64,000 nt of DNA from contig OZ026551.1 of assembly GCA_964020155.1 (NCBI GenBank), positions 4,293,767-4,357,766 on the forward strand, read 5' to 3'. Made by a program: the position numbers and the translations under genes. The stretch's first letter is position 1; the number at the start of each line of letters is the position of its first letter. The stretch is from Chondrilla cf. caribensis (Eukaryota > Porifera > Demospongiae > Chondrillida > Chondrillidae). Below the pieces are notes generated by a model that saw only the letters and a list, made by a program, of their open reading frames with translations, made no database searches and had not been told where the DNA came from. This document shows positions 53,813-64,000 of the stretch, in pieces.

Positions 53813-55872
53813 CTCAGTTTGCCAAGTACATATCAATTCATCTATTCATTATTAGGCTTGTAGACTTGTGTGCATTGACAACTACTATAACCGTTTAGGT
53901 TTGAGGAAACAGGCCATTATACTAAGACAAGTGACAATTTGAAAGTATGTACATACATTAACCATTATTACTCAGAAAGGATTGTCTGTGAGCAAAAACA
54001 TAAGCTTTCACTCTGATTTCGTCATGTTCCCATGAGGAATGAATGTTACGGACACTTAACAACTCCGTGCTTTGAACCTTAAACTGGCTCTCAAATCCAG
54101 ACATCCTTGTATCATTGTCCACTTTGTCCATATCTCCTATTTCCACTCTCAACTGGTGAGCAAGAATGGAGGTGTCTCCACATGTGAGGTAGTCACAGAG
54201 AGCATCATGAATGAAGGCATACTGGTCCTATGGTAGAGAACAAGGCATGTAATAGTACATGTAAAGCATATTATGAATGTACAATCATATTATTACCAAA
54301 TATATTGTGCACATAATCACTATGTGTACAGCTACATCCACAGGAAAATAACGCAATGCCATGCAACACTACATATAGCACCACTTAACAGTAAAATTGC
54401 ATATAGTCTATGGGTACTTACATTTTCTACTATACCCACTCACCATGGTCTGTACCATGAAGGTCCTTCTACTCCTCATTTCAGTCACAAACTGATAAAT
54501 ATTCAAGTCGTCTTTCTCATTCAATCTCTCCATCATTGCATCAATGGTGATGAAAGTACCAGTACGACCGACACCAGCACTACATGGAGGAAGACAGAAT
54601 GTTACTGGGAGAAAGGTAGACCAAATATTAGAAGGTGTGTGAGAAGGAGGGTATGAATGGCAACTATACAACATGCCCGTATGAAGCCATACCCATCTCT
54701 CTTGAGTCCATTTGTGTCACTATATATAAGAGCCACCACATCAAGTCCATGCACCTGCACCCACATCCGCCGCTGATTGTACTAGCTAGTGATACTCACT
54801 TACCAAACACTGACATATATGATATTGATTGGCCATACACTCTCGCTAACATGCCCACCACTTTGCACCCACTTACTGACACACCCACTCCCTACCACAC
54901 CCACCTGCAGTGTACCACCATTGGTGCTGTACTGTCCTTGTACTCCTTCCTCACTTGTTGGACAAACTTCACCAGAGAAGAAGGGTGGGTGGGTACACCA
55001 AAGTCTGGCCAAGTGGTGAAGTGGAAGTGCTTCACCTTGAGTGGCTTACAGTGAGTGCTGGACATCTATAGAAGGCAATGAAAGCATAATATGTAGGGAA
55101 CAATTTACCAGAGTTCTGAATTTTGTTGCTATTTACAACTCAATCACTTTATTAATAATAGAGAAAACATTATATATGTAGTATAGTAACTTAATATGAA
55201 GGGGAATATGTCAATATATTATATGTACTGTATTTTGATGAGATTTTATATAGCACAGATATTTTTGATTTCAACCACCAAAAATTGCCTGATTGATAAA
55301 CTAATGAAGCATTTCATTGTGCTAAACAGTCCACAGTTTATGATGCCATGGTTATCCATCACTCACATCAGTCAAGGTGATTTCCCTGATCACGTAGTTG
55401 GCATATCCCATAAGTGAGGTCACTCTCACACTCAAATCCCTTCCTGGCTCCAGAGGACAGTCCATGTCTTCATTCCAATATTGTTCACATTTCCTCTGAG
55501 GAGGAATTATGAAGTAACCAAGATTGGAAGCAAAGTTCAGGTAAGTAATTGTTACAAAGATTCCAGATATGTAGAATGACCCCCTCCAACTACCTTTCCA
55601 TTCTCTTCTATGTTTGTCAGCATCACAATGACAGGACATTTCTGGTCCCAAATCATCTGCCAAAAATCTGAAATTGTAGCAGGAGTTGGTCCTGGGAGGA
55701 AATATGCATATAATATTATATTGATAATAATGGGTATTTTGCATGCCATTGGTTAAGTAGGAGATTTGCATTGTACCTTGAGCAGCAATGTAGGCATTTT
55801 GTCTTCTGTAACCCTGTAAGTGTGATAGTATAATAATAATGCAAAATAATTGTGTGTGTGTGTGTGTGTGTG

Positions 55873-55965
<93 letters not shown>

Positions 55966-58900
55966 GTGCGTATGTATGTGTGTGTGTGTGTACATACTGT
56001 GTACCTTCATGCATGTCTCCTTACAGGTACACATATGTACTTTAGTGTGGATAGTCAGTGATATATAACACCACACTCACATCAATAAACGAGGCATTAA
56101 TGTAGTCATTTCCATTGCTATCAGGAACATTCAATACTACTCTGGAGTGGTCATCTGGAGGGAGAATATGATGTATCCAAATCAAAGCAGTCATGTTTTA
56201 ACATTTATTGTGTGTATAGTTTTGTGGTATTCCTTCAAAGGTTGATCTCTCTCACACATTTAGTACAACACACATGTCACTGCTTACATGTGTAAATGTT
56301 GCCATATCTATTCTTGTGTCTGTTTGCTTTAGCAATAACATCACTTCCATCTGGATCATTGAAGATGGTCTGTTGAAAGGATATTATGTAATATAGTGAA
56401 GCAATGCAGGTAACTTAGTACACATATCTTTTTCTTTAACCTCTATTGTACTGTTCTCTGAATACTGTATGTATGGCTAAGTTCCATCCCATGTGCACTT
56501 AGCAAGAGAAACTTAAGTATAAAACTTCAGTTAATAATTTCATTACCTAGTTTATACCCAATTCCTACTTGTGGTTGACTAATTTCAGAATACCCATTTA
56601 TTTGAATAGAACCCTGTGAATGTACAGCTGTTAATATAAATGTTGCTACCACACATACAATAATAGAAGTGACTGGGAAATGTTTTGTAAACTGTATATA
56701 ATACTGAATAGAACATAATATAGGTAGAAAATGAAAGGAATTTTGGCACAAAACACACATACTATAGTCTTAAAGACTAATTTATGTATTGATAGGCACA
56801 TACTTAACATGTTTGTATTCTCTCATAACGAAGTATCAGTAAACAGTGAACGGTACTCCTACCATCTGTTTAAGTGTACGCTATTTAGTGTTTACATCAC
56901 ATCAAGCCATTATACTGAGTCTGTTGGTACCCAATACAGTGAAATTTAATATATTTATATCCAGAATGTACAACAGCTTGCACGGATAATTCAAGAATAT
57001 CACAGTTGGTAACTTTGATGCACTGTGTTATGTTCTGCTCATAGACGAGGATATGCATAGTATGTGGTACCTTGAACTCTTCCTCAAATCCATGATCTCT
57101 GTTGAGATGGAGGAAGTTGGTAGTGTCAGTAAACCTGGCTCTTGGGATAATTCTTCCATCTGTATCCAACACATCTAAGAATTTTAAAAAGTGTCACAAT
57201 TCTTTTGTGTATGCATCCTATGTATATCATTATGATTCAATAAGTGGCTATGTTATGTATTATATTGTACATTACATGCAAGTTATTATTGAATTACATG
57301 TACTATGCATAAAAACATAACATGAAGCACGCAATGTCGTTTTTATGTGCTTCTGCCATGACATAACTTCGATCAACTTGAATAAATATCTCTGGTGTAT
57401 GCAGGACACACATGAAGTCAGTGTACGAGCTCCAGCATTGAATGTATAGATACGCACCTTCTGGTACATCTGCTATGCTACCTGCATCAACTGTCATATC
57501 AACAACACCAATTGGCTGCAGTGGGTACTCGCTCTTGTCTGATTTAGTCTTGAGTGCAGTAGACTGTGACACCTTTCGTCTCCTTAAAACACAATTGGTC
57601 AAGACAATATTTCAGTACCTGTGAATGTTTGTTAATCCTCCACTGCCTTATCTACTCAGAGCCCTTTTATCTACTATTATCCCATGAATGAATTCGTTTG
57701 TGTGCCTAATAATAATTCAAACAGTCAGTCACCAAAGGGTTAACTTCACAAATCATTAGTGGTGCATGAGAAATTCCCACTAGAATAATAGTATGCCTTT
57801 TAAAGATTGCTGTCATTATTGTCCATGGACAGCAATAAGCACATATAAATCCTTAAACGTGCACTGTGAACCTTTGCTAATCTGACACCTCTGTAATCCA
57901 ACATCAAGCACTATAATATGGAGCTCACCTTAATAACCTTCATAATCTAACTACTATAATCTGACTCAATTGCACAAAACTGTCAGATTATCAAGATTCC
58001 ATGCCACATGTTCATAACACTACATACATCACACTCACCTCATGTACACCCACATACTGACCTTACACAGACTGTAATCATGATAGCCACAATCACTACC
58101 ACTATAATGAGGACAGTGGGAATAGCAGCAGCTGCTGCTACAACCACAATAGAACTGTCTTCACCTGTTTTTGGATCTTGAAATGGTGGCAGAATTGCTG
58201 TATGTTCCGAAAGCATAAATGACACAAATCATCTCAGAAAGCTTGATATCATCAAATTTATTTTAATGCACAGTATCATAAACTGTCATTACTCATGTAT
58301 ACAATATTGTATTGAAAGAGCTGTTTACTGACCATTAACACTCTGTCCTTTGTGGGTCCCATTCCCAGTAGTAACTTGAACTGTGAATGTGTATGACTGT
58401 TTAGGCTCCAGTCCAGAGATCACAATACTTGAATTGGTAGTGTTTATGGTTCTCATTGTACCGCTATTGGGCATGTATGAGATAATATACAAGGGAAACC
58501 CCTTCGCCTCAGCCAGTGAAAGAGATATCCATGAAACATTCACTACTCCATCTTTCCAAAATGCTGTGAGATTACTGACAGGCTTTGTAGGGACTATTGC
58601 AGTAACAGTAGAACAGAGAAACATATTTATTATAGATAAAATCACCTTCATTAATCAGGGTTAGACAATTATTTAATATGAATCTTATCATACTGAGCAC
58701 GAGTACAATAAAAATGACAGCAAAGAAAGAATGAATTCACCTCCTTCACTGGAAAACACAACAATGGATGTAGCTTCTCCAAACCCCTGACTTGTACTAG
58801 CTCTAACACCTACTCTATATGGAGTCTGACCAGCTGTGAGAATAGCAGAGACACTTCACCAGTTGTGTTAGACTGTTTTCAATTGACACTTGTATAGACT

Positions 58901-61900
58901 CACTCAAATTAGTCAACACTACTGACAGGTTGGATTTTGTGAGCTTCATGTCTAGATCTGCACCACCAAGTACACCATAGGTCACCTCATAGCTCTCAAT
59001 ATCTCCATTGGTAACAGCAGGTGCTACCCAGCTGATCCTCACACTTCCTTCAGATTTTGGGATAACCTCAAATGATAAATTTCTGACTGGTCCAGGAACT
59101 GACAAAAAGGTGTAGAACATTATAAGCAGACAATACAATTGATACTCTTAGATTTCTTGCACTTGTTCCATTAAACATGCACCCACCATCATCCAATGTC
59201 CTGATCCTCATTTCTCCAGTAAAAGGTCCTGTCCCATTCACAGTAGAGGCAGCCACCCTCACTGTGTACTCACTACCTGCACTCAGCCCTGTGATGTTGT
59301 AGTAGAGGCTCTCTGGAGTGCTGAAAGTGGGGGTCTGTACATCAAAAGTGATGTTCTCATCTCTCGATGACATGTCAATGACATAGTTGATGATAATCCC
59401 ATTCCTTCCACCAGCCGAAGGGATGGTCCATGTTAACTCAATCCAGGTGGTGCTTCGGCTCCTATTAAGTATGTTTTGAGGTGGCTGAAAGGGAACTAAT
59501 GAGAAAGAACCTATTAATGTTCATATTATTCATAAGTAGTTCATGTTTTGGCATATAGTTGAATGTGTAAACACACACACACACACTCCTAGTACACACC
59601 CATACACACTCACTCACACAACACACATCTCTGAATAATATATTAGCTACAATAAACCATGTGAACAACAATGATCAATATTCATTGTGATGGACTCCAA
59701 AGCAATACAATTTTCAGATAGTAAGTATATGTATGATGGAATAATAAATTATAGAATATTATGAATCACTAATAGTGAATAAACATTTTGAAAGCACCAT
59801 GTAAATAAATGATGGTATGTTGAACTTTAGACATCAGTGAGTCTGTTAGGAGATTGTACAACCCAAGAAACCAGTGTTTATGCCTATATTAAATTAAATG
59901 GACCAATAAAGGGATGATTGTACTGTGAAATGAAAGAACTAATCAAGAGAATGAATTTTTAATGTATACTGCATTGCAAGAGAGAATCATTATTTGGCAT
60001 ATTATATATGTGAGAGAAAACTCACTTTCACTGTACGTCCTAGCTGTACCAGTCACAGGTACACTCAGTCCTCCCTTATTACCAGCTTGTACTGATATGG
60101 TGTACTCTTCATATGGATGAAGACCAGTGAGGGTCAGGGTAGTGTCTGAAGTAGATGTACTATAATTCTGTCCAGTCAGTGGAGAGCTGTAGTTGACATG
60201 GTACACTAGTGATTGATGGTTGGTTGGAGCAGTCCAAGTTGTTGTTACAGCCCTTGCCATAGCCTCAAGGAGCAGCCTAGTAGGTGCTGTAGAAAATTAA
60301 AGTGAGAAAATAGTCCAAGACTGTAAGTTGTTTACTCTTATATCTAATATTCCCAATTGCAGTAGACATCATTGCTGAAATTTATTTTTCTATGTAAATA
60401 ATGTGCAATCTATTCTAAGACAGCAGGGTAAATTTGACCTAATTATGACTCTTATGTACTTAGATCAGTGGCGGTGGAACATAAAAGTCTTAGGGGGGCG
60501 GTGGTCCAGTGCATGTGCAATACAAAACACTAGGTCACCAAATTAGCATATACTGTACTAACCACTCCTTCTCTTTAGTGTTTAGTAAATGCTATGCATG
60601 TGTACATAACACCAAGGCTCATTCAAAATTTTATTAATATGTGTATATGTGTATGTGTATAATATGTGTAATGGATTCCTCTGTCCTATGTAATGTTACA
60701 TGTCTCCTTAAAAAGTACGGGGGGGGGGGGGGGCAACTGCCCCCTGCACTCCCCCCCCCGGTTCCACCACCTATGTAGATTGACATTGAATCTTTTGGAT
60801 ATTTTCTTTATGAAAACAAGCAATCTCGTATGCTTGTACATAAAGTGCCAACTCACCTTCAGATATTGTTAGCCTTTTAACACTGGTCATCTTGGTGCCG
60901 TAGCTATTCCGAACAGTGTATGTAATGCTATACCATGTGTTGGGTTTGAGGTCTGATATGGTGATACTTGTGGAGTACAATACATTAGAAGGACCGTCGC
61001 TGGATCCAGTCTCCTCATAGGACACTTCTCCTGGTGGACCACTTGGAATAACAGTAATTGAGGAGGTATTAACAGCACTCACTTGTAAGGTTATGTTATC
61101 AGGTGCTAGTAACAAAAGAGGGTAACACTGCATATAAGGTGACTGTATTTGCATTTGCATATTGAATCTGTATATACAATATCCATGCATAATTGGATTA
61201 CTACTGTAGTAGGGACTCACGTCCTCCTGTGGTTCCAGAATCAGTTCTTTTACTCAAGGGATCTTCTCCAATGCTGGAGAAGGCCCATACCTGTACCTCA
61301 TAGGTAGTTTCAGGTTTTAGTCTAAGACTAGTTACATTATATCCATTTTTCTGTGTTGTTTTGGGATTACTCCACCGTCCATTAGGTAACTTGCGATATT
61401 GGACCTTATATCCTTTAACAGGAAGTCTATTGGGATCTGTTGGAGGCTGCCAAGTGACTATCAGAGCAATAGCAGTGGGATGGGAGGTAACATTAAGTGC
61501 TGTAACTGGACCGGGATCTGCATAGACAAAAACGTAATTTAGTATCAATTGAGATATAAATCCTGAGTTAATTGTTCCAACTTTCCAACTCATCTCACTC
61601 AATATGTGACACAAGTTGGAAATTTTCCACATGAATTTGGTGCCCATGTTACGACCAGTACATATATTATGGTAGATGGGTTCACTAGGAGTAAAGTTAG
61701 AGGTCCGAGAATGTATGTACATGAGGTAGCATAGTAAATAAAAGGAAAATAATAATGCATGAATTATAAGTCTAAGTTATCTTAACATGTGACTTACTAG
61801 ATGGCCTATATATACAACTCTCCCATACCAAATTGTCAATGGTTGTATATATATATACAACCATTGACAATTTGGTATGGGAGAGGTGAGCATATATCCA

Positions 61901-64000
61901 CGACATAAGGCCATCTAGTAAGTCACATGTTAAGATAACTTAGACTTATAATTCATGCATTATTATTTTCCTTTTATTTACTATGCTACCTCATGTACAT
62001 ACATTCTCGGACCTCTAACTTCACTCCTAGTGAACCCATATATAATAATATATATATATAATACTATATAATACTAAATAGTATATATGCAATGAATAAT
62101 TATTGATTACACATCAAACTGGGTCAAAAATACAATACATTACTACATCATAATCATCATAACACTCACTTCCTATTGTGGTATTAACAGCAGACACTTC
62201 AGGTCCATACACTCCCAAGGACCCAGCACTGACATACACTGTATAGCTAGTGTTAGCCCTCAGACCTCTCACAATGTACACTGTAGCTCTTATTGGTCCT
62301 GATATAGTTACATTAGGAGGAGGAACCACTCTCAGTCTGTAAGTGAAAACATTCTCTCCTTGAACCCTACTCACAGGAGGACTCCATCTGAGATGTAATG
62401 CTGGTACACCATTCACTGTTATTGAGGTAGCTGAGAGGGATTGTACTGGACCAGGCTCTTGTCAAAGGAAGGTGAAAGGTTCTTAGGTAAATAACAACCC
62501 TTTCATCTATTGAAAGTGTAACATTTACTGCATATCTGATGTCATTGAACTCACTTCCTACTGTGGTAGTAGCAATAAATACTTCAGGTCCATACACTCC
62601 CGATGACCTAGCAGTGACATACACTGTATAGTTAGTATTAACCTTTAGATCTTTCACAATGTACTCTGTAACTGTCAGTATTGACTTTTGGACAGTAGGA
62701 GGATCCACTCTCAGTCTGTATGTTAGATTTCCTTGAGCCTTGTCCACAGGAGGACTCCATCTGACATGTAATGCTGGTTTATTATCTGATATAAATGGGG
62801 TAGCTGAGAGGGATGGTACTGGACCAGGGACTTGAAGAGAAAAAAAGTTCCAATTGAGAATTACAACATTGTATAGTGTAACGGTAATATTAGCACAATT
62901 TGATGTAATCCATATTAATTATAATAATGTAAAACTTTTGTGATCATGGGAAATGTCCAGCGGTTACCAATTAGTGGAGGAGAATGCTATCATGGTGATG
63001 TGTGAAAATTAATATAAAATGTGGCCGCACAAAAATGGAGGCCTTGTTTTCATAGTTATAACATGCATATTTGTGTTTGTTAAATATGTATACCTCCAGG
63101 TGTTGTTACTTGTCCTTCAGCACTCCATGTTCCATCGCCAGCTGCTGAAACAGCTCTCACTCGAACATCATAACTAGTGTTAGCAGATTGTCCCCTCCAG
63201 TTATGTCTCCTTGATCGTGATGATGTTGACACTGGTGGTGTACTCCAACTAGTGTTACTACTGATCTTGTACTGAACCTCATAAGAAGTGATTTTACAGT
63301 CACTTTGAGGAGCTCTCCAGGTTACACCTATTCCAACCTCAGAAGGAAGGTATAGTTTATAGAAAACTGCAATCATTGTTGGTCTGGAAGGAACTGAATG
63401 GAAATAACCTCACATTAAGTTACACATCAACTAATCCCACATACATGCATGGGTTACAAGCATCATGATGGAAGTGCAACTGGCACTTTTAGGGCTTACT
63501 ACAACAGCATTTAAATTCTCAAATGAATAATAATATCCATTTGCCTCCTCAACATTCCAACCATGCTATTGTATCCAGCACCATTATAGAATTGAAGAAT
63601 GTTTAAGAACAATTAAAGTAGAGGCACACCAATACAGGATATAACTAAAATTCGGATAACTGATAAAGTAAGATAATAAAGGTTGATACTGATATATAGC
63701 CAGTCTGATATTTTCTACACAAATTGGTAGTTGTTGCTGGATTTACTCCCACAAGAATACATAAATACTGCCCAGATCACAAACAATGAATCAGAGTCCT
63801 AATTCAGTGAGTTAAAGTGACCCAATTGAGCAATCTTGTCTTGGACATTCTCGATCTGTGGTAAACCCAAAGGTAAAAATTACCAGCACATGACAGGAAA
63901 TTGAATATATGTTTATATGTGAAAATCATTACTGGCTAAATAACATTATATCAGCAACAATACAGACGATAACGATATAATAGAATATTGGCCGATAAAT
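51442..64000 (-). CDS. RPTP gene C (5' end outside the window): at least 9 FN3 domains, D1+D2
   Basis: Exons (minus): 63094-63393, 62555-62830, 62170-62457, 61221-61517, 60857-61105, 60026-60286, 59187-59495, 58904-59098, 58741-58833, 58333-58593, 58062-58197, 57458-57582, 57071-57174, 56288-56369, 56081-56154, 55777-55813, 55594-55691, 55367-55495, 54905-55065, 54444-54579, 54078-54227, 53671-53812, 53212-53288, 52837-52971, 52371-52508, 52060-52214, 51822-51957, 51442-51522. All phases agree with genes A and B. The signal exon and FN3-1 must lie to the right; 63394-64000 is intron. If they resemble A and B, the protein would have about 1662 residues with 10 FN3 domains, shorter than A and B. 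D1 retains all catalytic residues. Confidence 0.86.
51636..51818. repeat. (CA)n microsatellite at the penultimate-exon donor of gene C
   Basis: CA with AAAC and CCAC breaks, running up to the donor GTGAGTGTG of exon 51822-51957. Confidence 0.95.
52664..52836. repeat. (CA)n microsatellite swallowing a D2 donor of gene C
   Basis: CA/CG and TACA parts followed by a pure CA run. It reaches the donor at 52836 without a gap. Confidence 0.95.
54078..56369 (-). CDS. Gene C PTP domain D1 (active-type)
   Basis: Motif set as in gene A, with intact TTWPDFGVP and a split [15 protein letters not shown]-loop (exons ending at 54905 and starting at 54579). The first exon reads [11 protein letters not shown] where A and B have [11 protein letters not shown]. 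Introns and exons alternate between A-like and B-like sequence. Confidence 0.89.
55852..55992. repeat. (TG)n tract upstream of a D1 acceptor of gene C
   Basis: TG with TTG breaks, about 140 bp against 44 and 67 bp in genes A and B. It is CA in the transcript, upstream of exon 55777-55813. Confidence 0.95.
58062..58197 (-). CDS. Gene C transmembrane exon
   Basis: Linker [11 protein letters not shown], then hydrophobic [20 protein letters not shown] to IMITVCV, then basic RRRK across the splice. Confidence 0.86.
58333..63393 (-). CDS. Gene C ectodomain: nine visible FN3 domains, partly unique
   Basis: From the N-side: an FN3-2 homologue ([20 protein letters not shown]), two PGPV(P/Q)SLSAT-type exons, then three exons without close relatives in A or [27 protein letters not shown] and [13 protein letters not shown]. 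Then come homologues of FN3-11, -12 (split) and -13. The [11 protein letters not shown] type, present twice in A and in B, is absent. FN3-12a is 9 nt longer (extra residues around GGADLDMKL). Confidence 0.85.
60466..60775. mobile_element. Inverted-repeat element of about 310 bp with 5-bp target duplication
   Basis: Ends CAGTGGCGGTGGAAC and (reverse complement) CATAGGTGGTGGAAC, with TAGAT directly repeated at 60461-60465 and 60776-60780. It contains a run of about 15 G (60719-60733) and a facing C run. It lies in an intron of gene C between exons 60857-61105 and 60026-60286. No coding frame. Confidence 0.7.
61678..62037. repeat. 360-bp long inverted repeat (hairpin) in a gene C intron
   Basis: 61678-61807 is the reverse complement of about 61908-62037 with one mismatch seen (AGGAGTAAAG against AGGAGTGAAG). 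Inside is a second palindrome whose arms read TCTCCCATACCAAATTGTCA and its complement, around a TATATA centre. It could be a foldback/MITE or a duplication-inversion; it lies between two FN3 exons. Confidence 0.9.

Noticed and set aside
54273..55054. Plus-strand open frames over the D1 exons ([15 protein letters not shown] and similar)
   Set aside because: Antisense shadows of D1 P-loop and WPD exons, present in all three copies.

Overview
The window is nuclear DNA of a multicellular animal. It has spliced genes with GT-AG introns, FN3-rich receptor tyrosine phosphatases, AT-rich introns and very abundant (CA/TG)n microsatellites. The architecture would suit a sponge or another early-branching marine invertebrate, but the species call is only an inference. 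All exon boundaries below were derived by hand from splice signals plus reading-phase consistency; no alignment or search was run.

Left part, plus strand: (i) the 3' end of an unrecognised alpha-helical (HAT/TPR-like) repeat gene, 197-4053, whose introns hold microsatellites, a 32-bp and a 17-bp minisatellite and two MITE-like elements. (ii) A gene-free stretch, 4054-6636, with a 23-bp minisatellite of about 790 bp. (iii) A four-exon gene for a small secreted mannose-6-phosphate-receptor-homology (MRH) protein, 6637-8803. (iv) An intronless type II membrane fucosyltransferase-like enzyme, 9079-10329.

From 11.1 kb to the right edge, minus strand: a tandem array of receptor-type protein tyrosine phosphatase (RPTP) genes. 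It starts with a two-exon 3' remnant (11116-11508). Full gene A (12639-29115) and full gene B (32455-48165) follow, then gene C (51442 to beyond 64000, 5' end missing). A and B each resolve into 33 exons and 1936 codons: signal peptide, 13 FN3 domains, transmembrane exon, juxtamembrane exons, active-type PTP domain D1 and degenerate D2. The repeat period is about 19 kb. Weak traces of another, decayed gene copy lie in both intergenic spacers (30.3-31.1 kb and 49.3-50.15 kb).

The array evolves quickly. The FN3 exons are symmetric (phase 1-1) and occur as roughly 400-bp exon+intron duplications. A, B and C differ in FN3 number and type. The cytoplasmic halves are close, but as a patchwork in which C alternates between A-like and B-like tracts, as expected from gene conversion. 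Gene B has the D1 catalytic arginine changed to cysteine and has lost one FN3 splice acceptor. The most notable candidate system is this RPTP array, with variable FN3 ectodomains on a homogenised signalling end. A role in recognition is a hypothesis only. A second pattern is that UG tracts (RNA sense) directly abut 5' splice sites, and CA tracts lie shortly upstream of 3' splice sites, in several unrelated genes.
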